Source: Kitasatospora atroaurantiaca (GTDB lineage: Bacteria; Actinomycetota; Actinomycetes; Streptomycetales; Streptomycetaceae). Taken from it: a DNA stretch of 64,000 bases. Made by a program: the position numbers and the translations under genes. Positions 1-10,025 of this stretch are shown here, piece by piece; the stretch's first letter is position 1; each line of letters starts with the position of its first letter. Below the pieces are notes generated by a model. That model worked only from the letters and a program-made list of their open reading frames with translations. It was not told the origin of the DNA and did not search any database. The DNA lies in NCBI RefSeq assembly GCF_007828955.1, contig NZ_VIVR01000001.1, forward strand, positions 5,890,001 through 5,954,000, in the 5' to 3' direction.

Positions 1-573
1 GGACGTCAACGGCGATGATCCCTTGGGCCTGGGCGGCGAGGAACTTCGCCCAGGAGCGGTCGGCGCGCTGGGGCGCCGGGTCGACCCCGTCCTGCTTCAA
101 GATCTCCCAGACGGTAGAGGCGGCGACCTTCCAGCCCAGGGTGCGCAGTTCGCCATGGATCCGGCGATACCCCCATCCGTCGTTCTCGCGGGCCAGGCGC
201 AGCACCAGGGCGCGAAGTGCCTCGGGCTTGGCCGGGCGGCCCGGACGGCGGGCGGGTAGGTCCACTTCCGTGCGACCAGCTTCGCGTGCCAGCGCAGCAC
301 GGTTCGCGGAGTGATCAGCTTCAAGCCGCTGCGGTGACGCTTGCTCAGGAGCCGGAGTAGAGCGGCGATCACAGCGCGGTCTCCGCGGGTGAACACGGGC
401 TTGGGGCTGCTGCGCTGCAGGATGGCCAGCTGGTGTCGGAGCACCAGTATCTCGACGTCCTTGGCTGCGGAGGGCCGCGCCAGCAGATGCAGCCAGCCGA
501 GCAGGAGACAGCCGAATCGGTAGACCAGACGGAACGTCACGATCCCCAAGCGTGCGGTGCCGGACTCGCGCAC
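1..573 (-). pseudogene. Transposase with rve-type integrase core, frameshifted and cut by window edge
   Basis: The N-terminal part (GTG start near 573, motifs AKDVEILVLRHQLAIL and LRWHAKLVARKWTYP) resembles the helix-turn-helix half of IS3/IS481-type integrase-core transposases. Near position 250 the homologous frame changes: after WTYP the family sequence RRPGRPAKPEALR continues in another frame, followed by GWGYRRIHGELRTLGW and, at the window edge, AQGIIAVDV, the start of the DDE core. The shift is a net +2 or -1 nt. The gene is therefore broken and also incomplete here. The transposase remnant at 12229-12880 looks like the C-terminal half of the same family. Family assignment is by motif recognition only. 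Confidence 0.75.
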
Positions 574-689
574 ACTCTCGACGTGATCACATCGTGACCC
601 TGAAGCTGGAGCTCAGCGTAGGTGACAGAGTTGTCGGCACCCACAGGCTCCGGCAGACGACACCCCCGCCTGCCGGAGCCGCTCGGTTC

Positions 690-3600
690 TCACGACTGCC
701 CGGCGATCCGGTCGAGGAGTTCGTCCACGTTGCCCGGTGCCATGAGCTCGGGGTCGGCGGCCAGGATCCGCTCGTGCAGCGCCGTCAGGGCGGAGCTCGG
801 CGCGCGGCCGAACTCCTTGGTCAACCGCTCCCGGACACTCTCGAAGGCCGCGATGGCTTCCCACCTGCGCCCGCACCGGGTCAGCGCGAGCATGAGGAGG
901 GCGTGCAGCCGCCAGCGCTCGGGCTCCTCGGCGGCGAGCGCGCCGAGCTTCGTCACGACCTCCTCATGCTGCCCGACCTCGAGCGCGACGGCGTACATCT
1001 CCTCGGACGCGTCGAGCCGACGCCCCGCCAGCAGGGCGCGCTGCTGCGCGGCGTACGGGCCGGGGATGCCGGCCAGCGGCTCGCCCTGCCAGAGCAGCAG
1101 CGCGGTGTGCAGGACGAGGTGGGCACCGTGGGGCTCGCCGGTGGCCCGCATCGACGCCGCTTTGGCGAGGTTCGAGTTGAAGACGGAGAGGTCGTCCGAC
1201 CCGGCGGGGATCCGCGCCAGGTAGCCGCCGTCCACCGTCTGCACGACGCGTGACTGGCGCTGAGACACCGCGCCGTCCTCGATGACCGACCGAAGGTGGG
1301 ACACGTACGTGCTTACCGCCCTTTCCGGCTGGCCCGGCGGCTGGTCACCCCAGACGGCGTCGACCAGGGTCTGCATCGACATCGGCTGACCGGCGTTCAG
1401 CAGCAGGGCGGCCAGCACCGCCTGCTGCTGGGGTGGGCCGAGGCGCAGCTGCCTGCCGTCGCGCCAGGCCCGCAGCGGGCCAAGCAGCGTGAAGCGCAGG
1501 TTCAGCTCCTCGGCGCCGGAGTGGGTCGTCCGCTCGACGTCCTCGGGCGGGGTCGGCAGCAGCAGGAGCTCAGGGTCCTCGCGGATGATTCGGTCGCGCA
1601 GCTCGGTCAGTCTCGGCTCCGGCCGACTGCCGAGTTCCTGCTCGTAGTAGCGGCGGACGGACCCGTAGTGGGCCAGCGCTTCGTCGGTCCGGCCGGTGCG
1701 ATGGAGGGCCAGCATCAGGGCGCGCTGGGCCTGCGTGTTCGGCGGGTTGTCGACGGCGAACTGCCTCAGCTCGGGCAGGACGGCTGCCGCGTTGCCGAGG
1801 CCCACCTCGGCCTCGAAGCGGAGCCCCCGCGCGCGTTCGTACAGCCCCTGCAGGCGGGCTCGCTCCCGCAGGGCGTACGGCCCCTGCACGTCCGCCAGCG
1901 GCGTCCCCTGCCACATGGCGAGCGCGGCGGACGTGTACTCGAGGACCTTGCGCAGATCGCCACCCGTGAGGGCGGCCTCGGCCAGTGCGATCCTGTCCTC
2001 GAAGCGCTCAGCGTCGACGTCCGCGGCGTCGAACTCCAGGGCGTAGCTGCCGTCGGCGCTCCGGACCAGCACGTTCCGGGGCGACGGCCGGTTCAGGAGT
2101 TCGCCGAGAATCCGAAGCTGTTCTTGAACCGTGTCCAGGGCGAGCCGAGGTGCGTCCGCACGGTCCCACAGCGAATCCACCAGGTCCCGCAGGGTGAGCG
2201 GGGCGCCGTGGTAGCCGATCAGTGTCGCCAGCAGCGCGGACTGCTCGGCAGAGCCCAGCCGGACGCGATTGCGTCCGCGGAGCACCTGTAGCCCGCCCAG
2301 CACCGAGTAGGTCAGTCTCAGGTCGGAGCCCGGGGCCTGGGGCCGCACGGACTCCAGGAGGCCGAGCCGCCGGCTGACCTCGGCCGCGTCGACCGGTCGC
2401 TGTTCGGGGTCCTTCTCCAGCAGCTCCTGGATGAGCTCGGTCAGGTCGCCCGGCAGGTCCGGGCGGCTCCGGTCCGGGGGCTCGGGCACCGTGTGCGTGT
2501 GGTGCTGCATCAGCGCGGACGTCGACGTCTCAGTGAACGGCGGCTGTCCGGTGGCCAGTTCGTAGAGCACGCAGCCCAACGAGTAGAGGTCGGTACGCGG
2601 CCCCGGCCACCCCCCGCTCGCCTGCTCCGGAGCCATGTAGCGAGGCGTCATGGGCACCCGCCCCCTCCCCGAGGCCCGGCTCGTGACGACGTCGCCGGGC
2701 TGGTCCTCCGCGGCCAGCCAGCCGAACCCGAAGTCGCAGAGCACGGCCTCACCACCGGTGCGGACCAGGATGTTGGCGGGCTTGACGTCGTAGTGGACGA
2801 TTCCGTGGCCGTGCAAGTACTCCAGGGCGTCCGCCACTTGGCGACCGATCGCCAGAATGTGCGCGACGCCCACCGGGCCGGCGTCCAGCAGGCTTCGCAG
2901 GTCCCCGCCCTCGACGTGTTCCATCACCAGGTAGTACGCATCGGGCAGAATTCCCGCGTCGTGCAGGGCGACGATGCCGGGGTGGCGCAGCCGCGCGAGC
3001 GCGGTGGCCCGGCGACCGAAGTCCGTCGTCTGATCCACCCCGCCGTCACGCCGTGGGATCAGCTTGACGACGACGCGCGAGCGATCGGGCAGCGCCTCCG
3101 CGTGCCACAGCTCTCCCTCGCCGCCCTGGGCGATCGGCTGGAGCAGGCGGTACCGGCCTCCGACCACGCGGGTGGTGTCCTCATCCGGCTCCTCCGTCTC
3201 GGCATCGGGCACGTACGCGCTGCCGTACAACTCCCAGATGTGCACACGGTCGTCCAAGTCACCGATCGACGCGATGACGCAGCGGTCCTCGTCACTCGCA
3301 ATACCCGCGATCTGCCGGGCCCTTACAGGGTCGATGGTCCCGATCGTGCGGAGGTCGAGCCCGTCGGGTCTGCCGGGCCGCCAGTGGCGGACCTGCCCGT
3401 CCGGGCCGAGGTCGAGTACCGCCGAGGCTCCGGCGGAGTGGGGCACCACGGTCGCCCGGTGGGCGGCGGTGCCTCCCAGGCTCGCGACTGATTCTCCATT
3501 GTCCGGGTCCCAAAGACGCATGCGGCCGGTGCGGTCCGACGTCCACAGGTACCTCCGCCCGTTCACGTCGGTGTATCCCGCCATCGCGGCGAGGCCCGGG

Positions 3601-6458
3601 TCACGACCGTTGATGAGATAGAGAGCCCCGTTCGCCGCGTTCCAGAAGTTGATCTGCCCGCCGGAAGAGGCGGTGGCAACGAAGCCCCGGCCCTCGCTGT
3701 CCTCGATGGCGGCCATGGCCGCGACGTCGGCCGTGTCGAGCGCGATCGGATCGGCGGCCTGCCGCCCATCCGCGGCGTCCAGGAAGCGGACCAGGCCGTC
3801 CGCGCCGCACACGGCGATCCGGCCCTTGCCGAACGAGCCCGGAATCGCAGCCACCGCCACGGCGGGCGAGGGGAGCGGGAAACTCCGGACGGCCGACAGG
3901 GCGCCGCTCGGCTCCTCGCTGGGCTCGGCGCTGTCGACGCGGGCGATCAGCGCGGCGAGCTCCGCATCGAGGTCCCACCCTCCAAGTGCCTCCGGGTGTC
4001 TCGGCATCCGGGCCAGCAACGACCCGAGCTGCGCCGTCCGTTCGATGCGCGGATAGGCGGCGCCGCTCCGAAGACGGATCTCCTCGAGCAGGTCGCCGTC
4101 ACTGAGCGGGCCGAGGTTGATGACCTCGGCGTTGTCCGGGAACTCCCCGGTCACGGGCGCGGCGGTGGTGAGGAGCAGGCAGCCAGGTCCCCCGTCGGCC
4201 AGGCCGAAGAAGTCACGCGGGTCGACGCCGGAGCGGCCCGGGTCGACAGGCGGCCGGAAGTGGTCGATGACGATCAGCCAGCCCGGATGGTCGGCGACCA
4301 GCTCCGCCAGGGGCACCGGGCTCTCCGGGCCCCCGGCGGCCGGTGTCAGGGCCGACCGCAGCTGTTCCAGGCCGGCCCGCAGGGCGGAGGGCCCGCGCCC
4401 GTCGATCCAGTGGACGACGGAGTGGCGGGCGCCGTGGCGCTGGACGTACTCCTGGACCAGCCGCCGCCTGCCCAGGCCGTTGGCGGCCCTGACGACCACC
4501 ATCGCGGGCCTGCGGAAGCCGGCGTAGGTGATGGTCGGTTCGGCGACGCATGCCCGGGTGAGGATGCCGAGTTCGTCCCTGCGCCCGATCATCCGCGGCG
4601 GGTCCGGCGGGCTGACAATCGGTGGCACCGGGTTGAGCAGTTCCCGGCGAATCCCCGAAAGGGTGGGCCCGGGACCGTCCACACGACTGCCGGCGCCGGC
4701 CGCCCCGTCGACCGCTGCTCTCAACCTCCGTGAGACCGTGGCGTGTTGCCCGCCCGCGCCGGCCAGGACGGCGACCGCGACCTCGGCGAACGGCCGGCTC
4801 TTGGCCGGCAGTGGCCGCCCGTCGGCCTCGGCGGAGGCCGCGAGGGCGCGGAAGTCGAGCGTGCCGCCGAAGGTCGCGGCGACCCGGCCCGAGACCTTGG
4901 CGAGGACGTGCTCCAGCACGCGGACGGACTCGCTCCTGGTCAGCTCGGCGAGCAGTTCCTCCCGTACGCCGTCGCCGAAGTCGTACACCACCTCGTCGGG
5001 GTCGGCGGCCTCCGTGCGGATCTCCAGCAGCCCGGAGAGGAAGAGTTCGGCGAGATCCGTCTGTCCGGAGTCGGGCACGGTGGCCCGCTGGACCAGCCGC
5101 ATCACCGGCAGGCTGAGCGGCGCCGCGGCCAGGTGGCAGGCCAGCCGGTACGCGTTCGGGGAGCTGCCGGCCCGGAAGGCGGCGACCCGGTCGGCGGCGG
5201 GTGGCCGTGTGTCGGTATCGCGTGCGGGGCGGCTCGGACGTGGCACTCCCCTCAGCGGTGCGGCGAGCATCGGGGTCCAGCCGGTGGTGCGGCCGGCGGC
5301 GAGTCCGGCCCACGGGGTGAGCCAGTCGGCGTCGATCTCCAGGATGGGGAGCCACCGCATAGCGGCCCGGGCGTCGGACCCGGCGGCGCCGAGCGGCACG
5401 CCGGGGAACGCCGCGCCCGGGCGGAACACGGGGGCGGTCCGTCCGTCGGTGGCGGCCCGGCCCTCGACCGGGGCGGGCCGCAGCGCGGTGCGGTGCCAGA
5501 GCCGTCGGGGCAGCACCTGGAGGGCGGCCACCGGGCGGCCGGTGACGGCCCGGGCGAGGAACGCCGGCAGCTCCTCGCCGTACCAGGCCGGGCCGACGCC
5601 GTCGGTGAGGACCAGCAGGATGCGGCGGCCGAGCGGGTCGGCGAGCGGACCGGTCCAGTGCGGGTGCTCGACAGTGGGCCGGGCGCCGGCCCGCGCGGCG
5701 TGGCGGCGGCGCCGGAAGGCCGCCAGCCGCGGGACCGGCCCGTCGGTGTCCAGCGCCCAGCTGCGGACGTCCGCGAAGGCGCCGTGCCGCTCCAGCAGGG
5801 TGGCGAGCTCGCCGGCCAGCCCGGTCCAGACCGCCATGGTGGCGCCGGTGTCCACCAGCAGGTCGACGGAGAACCGGGGCTGCCGCTCCTGGTGCCAGAC
5901 CGGCACCAGCACCCCGACTTCGGCGGTCGTCTCGGCCGTGGCCTCCTCGTCGAGGCCGGCCAGGTCGGGGCCGCCCACGGCGTTGTTCAGCGGACGGCGC
6001 AGCGGGCGCAGCGCCCGGGCGAGGTCCAGGGCTCCGGGGAGCGCGGTGGGGCGGGTGACCTGGACCACCTGGCCGCTGCGGGCGGCGGCGGGCCCGACCG
6101 GCTCCGGGGTGTGGTGGGAGTGCAGTTCGACCTTCGGTTCGGCCTCCGCTGCAGCTTCCGGAGCGGCCTCCGGTGCGGGGCGCCCGGGCGGTTCGCCCTC
6201 GGCCGGTGGCCGGCCTGCCGCGGGCGGCTCCGGGGTCCGGCCGGGCGGGGGCGGAGCGGCGGGCGGGGCCGTCGGCGTGGTGGCCGGTTCGGAGCCGGGC
6301 AGCGGTGTTACGCCGGTAAGCCGGGAGATCCACAGGACGTCCGCCAGGTCCTCCGGGCGCGGGTCGCCGCCGGCGGAAGCGAGCAGGGTCGCCAGGGCTG
6401 CCCGGAGCGCGGCCTGCCCCACTGCCCGGTCGGTCCTCGACGGATCGTGCTCGGTCAC
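690..6458 (-). CDS. vWA / degenerate STAND / beta-propeller / Ser-Thr kinase / double SARP fusion protein
   Basis: A 1,922-residue protein and last gene of the operon, starting at GTG 6458, 11 nt after the MoxR stop, with a GAGG ribosome site. Approximate order: SAV_2336-like N-terminus (1-55); Pro/Ala/Glu linker; vWA-like domain (about 190-370, VDLLVDTGATM, LLVLTDG); SAV_2336-like helical part (about 430-600); NTPase (about 620-840, MIGRRDEL) with a broken P-loop (NGLGRRRL instead of GxGKT); WD40-like propeller (860-1085); kinase (1100-1370) with lysine in VVVKLI, catalytic loop HYDVKPANIL and CDFGFG; then two wHTH+BTAD modules (1380-1635 and 1650-1922) as in SARP activators. vWA is the usual partner of MoxR and VMAP in conflict systems; kinase and SARP parts suggest phosphorylation-linked transcription control (inference). 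The open frame extends upstream to 7499, but that part lies antiparallel-frame over MoxR and is not family-like. Confidence 0.85.
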   Translation of the reverse strand: MTEHDPSRTDRAVGQAALRAALATLLASAGGDPRPEDLADVLWISRLTGVTPLPGSEPATTPTAPPAAPPPPGRTPEPPAAGRPPAEGEPPGRPAPEAAPEAAAEAEPKVELHSHHTPEPVGPAAARSGQVVQVTRPTALPGALDLARALRPLRRPLNNAVGGPDLAGLDEEATAETTAEVGVLVPVWHQERQPRFSVDLLVDTGATMAVWTGLAGELATLLERHGAFADVRSWALDTDGPVPRLAAFRRRRHAARAGARPTVEHPHWTGPLADPLGRRILLVLTDGVGPAWYGEELPAFLARAVTGRPVAALQVLPRRLWHRTALRPAPVEGRAATDGRTAPVFRPGAAFPGVPLGAAGSDARAAMRWLPILEIDADWLTPWAGLAAGRTTGWTPMLAAPLRGVPRPSRPARDTDTRPPAADRVAAFRAGSSPNAYRLACHLAAAPLSLPVMRLVQRATVPDSGQTDLAELFLSGLLEIRTEAADPDEVVYDFGDGVREELLAELTRSESVRVLEHVLAKVSGRVAATFGGTLDFRALAASAEADGRPLPAKSRPFAEVAVAVLAGAGGQHATVSRRLRAAVDGAAGAGSRVDGPGPTLSGIRRELLNPVPPIVSPPDPPRMIGRRDELGILTRACVAEPTITYAGFRRPAMVVVRAANGLGRRRLVQEYVQRHGARHSVVHWIDGRGPSALRAGLEQLRSALTPAAGGPESPVPLAELVADHPGWLIVIDHFRPPVDPGRSGVDPRDFFGLADGGPGCLLLTTAAPVTGEFPDNAEVINLGPLSDGDLLEEIRLRSGAAYPRIERTAQLGSLLARMPRHPEALGGWDLDAELAALIARVDSAEPSEEPSGALSAVRSFPLPSPAVAVAAIPGSFGKGRIAVCGADGLVRFLDAADGRQAADPIALDTADVAAMAAIEDSEGRGFVATASSGGQINFWNAANGALYLINGRDPGLAAMAGYTDVNGRRYLWTSDRTGRMRLWDPDNGESVASLGGTAAHRATVVPHSAGASAVLDLGPDGQVRHWRPGRPDGLDLRTIGTIDPVRARQIAGIASDEDRCVIASIGDLDDRVHIWELYGSAYVPDAETEEPDEDTTRVVGGRYRLLQPIAQGGEGELWHAEALPDRSRVVVKLIPRRDGGVDQTTDFGRRATALARLRHPGIVALHDAGILPDAYYLVMEHVEGGDLRSLLDAGPVGVAHILAIGRQVADALEYLHGHGIVHYDVKPANILVRTGGEAVLCDFGFGWLAAEDQPGDVVTSRASGRGRVPMTPRYMAPEQASGGWPGPRTDLYSLGCVLYELATGQPPFTETSTSALMQHHTHTVPEPPDRSRPDLPGDLTELIQELLEKDPEQRPVDAAEVSRRLGLLESVRPQAPGSDLRLTYSVLGGLQVLRGRNRVRLGSAEQSALLATLIGYHGAPLTLRDLVDSLWDRADAPRLALDTVQEQLRILGELLNRPSPRNVLVRSADGSYALEFDAADVDAERFEDRIALAEAALTGGDLRKVLEYTSAALAMWQGTPLADVQGPYALRERARLQGLYERARGLRFEAEVGLGNAAAVLPELRQFAVDNPPNTQAQRALMLALHRTGRTDEALAHYGSVRRYYEQELGSRPEPRLTELRDRIIREDPELLLLPTPPEDVERTTHSGAEELNLRFTLLGPLRAWRDGRQLRLGPPQQQAVLAALLLNAGQPMSMQTLVDAVWGDQPPGQPERAVSTYVSHLRSVIEDGAVSQRQSRVVQTVDGGYLARIPAGSDDLSVFNSNLAKAASMRATGEPHGAHLVLHTALLLWQGEPLAGIPGPYAAQQRALLAGRRLDASEEMYAVALEVGQHEEVVTKLGALAAEEPERWRLHALLMLALTRCGRRWEAIAAFESVRERLTKEFGRAPSSALTALHERILAADPELMAPGNVDELLDRIAGQS

Positions 6459-6469
6459 CGGCCGTCGCC

Positions 6470-7549
6470 TCAGGCCTCGTTGAGCGGGCGCAGCAGGACG
6501 TCGTGGATGACTCCGCGCCCGGGGTCGGCGTCCCACAGCCCGCGCTCGGCCATGAGCAGGGCGTTCAGCAGTTGGTCGTTGGCCAGTTCGGCGCCGTCCT
6601 CGCGCTGGCGGCGCAGGAACTCGGCGATGAGTTCGGTCCGCCGGCCGCCGGTAACGGGGTCGTCCTCGCCGAGGTGGGCGGCGACCATCGCGGCGAGGCG
6701 TTCCTCGGTGGGCGGCTGGATCTCCAGGCGGACGCAGCGGCGCAACAGGGCGGTGGGGAACTCCCGTTCGCCGTTGCTGGTGAGGACGACCAGCGGGAAC
6801 TGGGCGCACCGCACCTGGCCGTCGTGGACGGTCGTCGTGCCGCCCGGGTCGGCGGTGGACACCTGCTGGGCACCGGGACCGAGGCGCTGCAGTTCGGGGA
6901 TCTCGAACTCGCCCTCCTCGAAGACGTTGAGCAGGTCGTTCGGCAGGTCGATGTCGCTCTTGTCTATCTCGTCGATGAGGACGACCCGGGGCGTGCGCCA
7001 GGGCAGCAGCGCGGTGCCGAGCGGCCCCAGCCGCAGGAACTGGCCGATCGCCGGGGGCCGGCGGTCGTCCTGCTCGTGGTCGCGCGGGGCCCGGATCCCG
7101 GCCTCGTGGAGCCGGCCGATGGCGTCGTACGTGTAGAGGCCGTCGTGCAGGGTGGCGCGGCTGCTGATCGGCCAGCGCAGGACCGGTCCGAGCCCCAACT
7201 CGTGCGCGACGGCGTACGCGAGGGTGGACTTGCCGACCCCGGGCTTGCCGGTGATCAGCAGCGGCCGGCGCAGGTGGAGGGCCAGGTTGACGAGGTGGAT
7301 CTCGCGTTCGTCGGCCTGGTAGGCGGTCGCCTGCCGGACGCGTCCGAGGCGGCGGGCGGTCGCTCCGGTGGTGTGCTCGGCAGGCGGCAGCGGGAGTCGC
7401 TCCGCGTCCTCGACCCAGTCGCCGAAGGTGCGCCAGGCCGGGGCCGGCGGCAGGGCGGCGATGCCTGGGTGGGGCACGCCGGTGCCCCGGTAGATCCACC
7501 AGTTCTCGGGCATGCTTACCGCCTCGTCGTCGATCGGAAGAGTCTTCAC
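6470..7549 (-). CDS. MoxR-family AAA+ ATPase
   Basis: A 359-residue AAA+ ATPase of the MoxR group. It has Walker A GKPGVGKST (about residue 100), Walker B VVLIDEIDKSDIDLP (about 190) and a sensor-1/arginine region VVLTSNGEREFPTALLRRC (about 250). MoxR ATPases act as ATP-driven chaperones that remodel vWA-domain partners; here the partner is the vWA-containing fusion encoded 11 nt downstream. The GTG start at 7549 overlaps the TGA stop of the VMAP gene (GTGA), which argues for translational coupling and for this start rather than the internal ATG at 7513. Its place between VMAP and vWA matches the ternary vWA-MoxR-VMAP conflict systems. Confidence 0.9.
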   Translation of the reverse strand: MKTLPIDDEAVSMPENWWIYRGTGVPHPGIAALPPAPAWRTFGDWVEDAERLPLPPAEHTTGATARRLGRVRQATAYQADEREIHLVNLALHLRRPLLITGKPGVGKSTLAYAVAHELGLGPVLRWPISSRATLHDGLYTYDAIGRLHEAGIRAPRDHEQDDRRPPAIGQFLRLGPLGTALLPWRTPRVVLIDEIDKSDIDLPNDLLNVFEEGEFEIPELQRLGPGAQQVSTADPGGTTTVHDGQVRCAQFPLVVLTSNGEREFPTALLRRCVRLEIQPPTEERLAAMVAAHLGEDDPVTGGRRTELIAEFLRRQREDGAELANDQLLNALLMAERGLWDADPGRGVIHDVLLRPLNEA

Positions 7550-9066
7550 GCCATCCCCGCGAAGGGGGCGTCCTGGTCGGGGTCCACGCAGTCCGGGTCG
7601 TCCCAGAGCAGGGCGATGCCGTCCCGCTCCTCCTCGGCCCGGTTGAGCCTGCGGTGCTGGTGGACGGCCTCGGGCAGGTGGACGAGTGAGCTCGGGCTGT
7701 GCTCGCGCAGGGCCTTGACCAGCTCCGCCGGGTCGCCGGCGCCCCGGCGCCAGAGGATGGCGGGGATCCCGCCGAACATGATCGCGTCGAACACGGCGGC
7801 GCGTACCCGGGGAGCGAGTTCGTCGTACGGCCGGTCGAGCGCCATACAGGCCAGGGTCGGCCGGCCGGCGAGCCAGCCGGACAGTCCGGCGGCCTGCTCC
7901 GGGGTCAGCGGGGGCCATTCGATCCGGTCGACGGCGTCGCACTCCATGGACTCGGCGAGCATGTGCCGCCACCGCTCGCGCCACGGTTCACGGTTGACCC
8001 ACGGATCGGCGTACCGTTCCAGCGAGCGGACCACCACGGGGTGGTGGTGGCCGAGGCGCTGCCCGTACCGGCTCGGGGCCCACAGCTCGGCGCGGTGGCC
8101 GAGCAGCGAGGTCGGCAGCAGGAACTCGATCCGTACCGGCCCACCCCCGCCGGCCTGCATCGCGCGGGCCAGCCCGGTCCAGCCCGCGAGTCGGGCGCTG
8201 CCCTCCGTGACGAGCTCGTCCTTGGCGAGCGGCTCGGTGTCGGCGAGCGTGTCGACGCGCCGGAACGGTCCTCCGGTCAGGGGCTGCCGGTAGTAGGAGG
8301 CGCGCAGCAGGTAGCGGGTCCGGTCGAGGTGTTCGGGTGTCTCCGGGTCCAGCCGGATCTGCACGATCAGCCGGCTGGCCAGCGCCTCGCCCGCGGTGGC
8401 CCGGCCGGCGCCGACCCTCCCCAACAGGGCCTGGAGGGCGGGGACCACCGGCTGCTCGGCGAGCGCGGGATCGGTGCTCAGCCCGTGCAGGAAGTGCAGC
8501 ACCGGGGCGGGGTCGGCGGGCCCGCGCCGGTCCAGCAGCCGCCGCAGGATCTCCGGCAGCGAGGCCCGGGGCGGGAGGAGGGCGAGGCCGCTGACGCCGT
8601 CGGGCAGGTGGCGTCGGAGCTGTTCGGGGCCGGGCGGCGGGGTCAGCTCCCGCAGCAGCCGGATGACGCGCAGCAGGATGCCGGCGGGCAGTCCGGTGTC
8701 GACGCTCAGGGCTCGTTCGGTCAGCTCCAGCCACGGCATTGCGCCGTCGTACCCCGCCTCGATGTCGAGCGCCGCGCAGAGCGAGCCGAGCGCGGCCAGC
8801 GGGTCGCGCCAGCTCCCGATGGCCCGCAGTATCTTCCGGACGTGGGCGCGGGGTTCGGTGAGTTCGTCGACGTACTGGTTGATGCGGAGGGAGTGCGGAG
8901 ATCGGCCCATCTCCGCCAGGACTTCCAGCCGGAAGTGCAGCCGGGGCATGTTCTCGAAGTCGAGCAGGATCTCGCACAGCAGCCGGTCGGCCTCCTCCGG
9001 CCAGCCCCCCGGGCGCCCCCGCCGCTCCTCGGCGGACCACTCCTCGTCGTACCCCCTTGCGTTCAT
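7546..9066 (-). CDS. VMAP: vWA-MoxR associated protein with N-terminal effector-associated domain
   Basis: A protein of about 506 residues. Residues about 25-120 form an alpha-helical region resembling effector-associated domain EAD2 (LLDFENMPRLHFRLEVLAEM, INQYVDEL). The C-terminal half matches the VMAP-C pattern: RIEFLLPTSLLGHRAELW, a GHHHPVVVRSLERY segment and further Trp-rich motifs. VMAPs link vWA-MoxR modules to an effector through homotypic EAD contacts; the protease gene just upstream also ends in an EAD-like helix bundle. ATG 9066 is preferred because it overlaps the protease stop (ATGA); an alternative in-frame start is at 9087. No catalytic motif was seen. Confidence 0.8.
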   Translation of the reverse strand: MNARGYDEEWSAEERRGRPGGWPEEADRLLCEILLDFENMPRLHFRLEVLAEMGRSPHSLRINQYVDELTEPRAHVRKILRAIGSWRDPLAALGSLCAALDIEAGYDGAMPWLELTERALSVDTGLPAGILLRVIRLLRELTPPPGPEQLRRHLPDGVSGLALLPPRASLPEILRRLLDRRGPADPAPVLHFLHGLSTDPALAEQPVVPALQALLGRVGAGRATAGEALASRLIVQIRLDPETPEHLDRTRYLLRASYYRQPLTGGPFRRVDTLADTEPLAKDELVTEGSARLAGWTGLARAMQAGGGGPVRIEFLLPTSLLGHRAELWAPSRYGQRLGHHHPVVVRSLERYADPWVNREPWRERWRHMLAESMECDAVDRIEWPPLTPEQAAGLSGWLAGRPTLACMALDRPYDELAPRVRAAVFDAIMFGGIPAILWRRGAGDPAELVKALREHSPSSLVHLPEAVHQHRRLNRAEEERDGIALLWDDPDCVDPDQDAPFAGMA

Positions 9067-10025
9067 CGTCCGGTGTGTTCTCCCCATCCGCCGGTCGCCC
9101 GCCCGACGACGGACCTGAGGTTCTCCAGCGCGGCGTCGTACGGGGCGAGTTCCTCCATCGCCGTGTACACGGCCCGCAGTACGGCGGGTGCGTCGCGGTG
9201 GTGCCGGCTGCGGCGCACGATGCGGGCGAGGTGGTCGCGCCGCTCCGCGCGCTCCTCGGCCTCGAAGGAGTGCGGCAGGCCGAGATGCTCCCCCATCCGG
9301 TCCAGCAGGTCGAACCGGCCGTCGGCGCGTGCGGTGACCGGGAAGGCCATCAGGGCCTCGACCAACTCGGCGTCACTCGGCGGCGGTACGGGCGCCGCGG
9401 GCGGCGCCGCCGGTACGGCGGGCCCGAGCAGCGCGGTCACGGCCGCCAGCGGGACGTACCAGCCGCCGAGGTCCTGCTTGTACGAGCGGCTGCCCTTGAG
9501 CACGCCGTGGACCAGCCCGTCGGGGCCCACCAGCATGCTGCCGCTGAAGCCCTCCTGCACGGCTCCGCGGACTCGGAGGAAGTCCCCCGAGCGGCCAGCC
9601 ACCTCGAGCGTGAGCGTGTCGGGCGCCACCCCGCCCGAGGGGGTGAAGGTGGAGAAGCCGAGCGCGGTCAGCCGCGCCCCGGGCTCGGCCTCGGCGTCCG
9701 CAAGCGGGGCGACCGGGTGGCCGGCCCACGCCGGGACGGTCAGCAGCGCGAGGTCGGGGTACGGGTGGAAGCGGGCGCCACCGGCGGCGGCGGGCTCCGC
9801 CCGGACGCCCTCCGGCGCGACCGGGTACGTGCCGGACTCGTGCCGGATGCTCACCGCATCCGTCACCGCGTCCCGTTCGGCGTCGAGGACCACGTGGGCG
9901 CAGGTGACGGCCAGGCCGGGGGCGATCAGGAAGCCGCTGCCCCGGAAGGCGCCCGCCACCTCGATCCGGACCGCGCAGCGGTGCAGGGCGTCGGATCGGG
10001 CGCGGCCCAGGAGCGAGCCGGTCAC
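9063..10025 (-). CDS. Trypsin-like serine protease with C-terminal effector-associated domain
   Basis: A 320-residue chymotrypsin-fold protease. The catalytic triad can be read as His in VTCAHVV (about 43), Asp in PDLALL (about 92) and Ser in GFSGSML (about 160), close to the usual GxSGxP box. A proline/alanine linker at about 210-225 leads to a helical EAD-like domain (about 230-300, LVEALMAFPV, RFDLLDRMGEHLGL). There is no signal peptide, so it is probably an intracellular effector. The GTG start overlaps the Trypco1 stop (GTGA) and its own stop overlaps the VMAP start (ATGA). In this family the protease is the likely executioner of the system (inference from gene order). Confidence 0.88.
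   Translation of the reverse strand: MTGSLLGRARSDALHRCAVRIEVAGAFRGSGFLIAPGLAVTCAHVVLDAERDAVTDAVSIRHESGTYPVAPEGVRAEPAAAGGARFHPYPDLALLTVPAWAGHPVAPLADAEAEPGARLTALGFSTFTPSGGVAPDTLTLEVAGRSGDFLRVRGAVQEGFSGSMLVGPDGLVHGVLKGSRSYKQDLGGWYVPLAAVTALLGPAVPAAPPAAPVPPPSDAELVEALMAFPVTARADGRFDLLDRMGEHLGLPHSFEAEERAERRDHLARIVRRSRHHRDAPAVLRAVYTAMEELAPYDAALENLRSVVGRATGGWGEHTGR

Noticed and set aside
6471..7499. N-terminal extension of the kinase/SARP frame over the MoxR gene
   Set aside because: The upstream 347 residues are Arg/Pro-rich shadow of MoxR in another frame; a GTG with ribosome site at 6458 begins the SAV_2336-like sequence.
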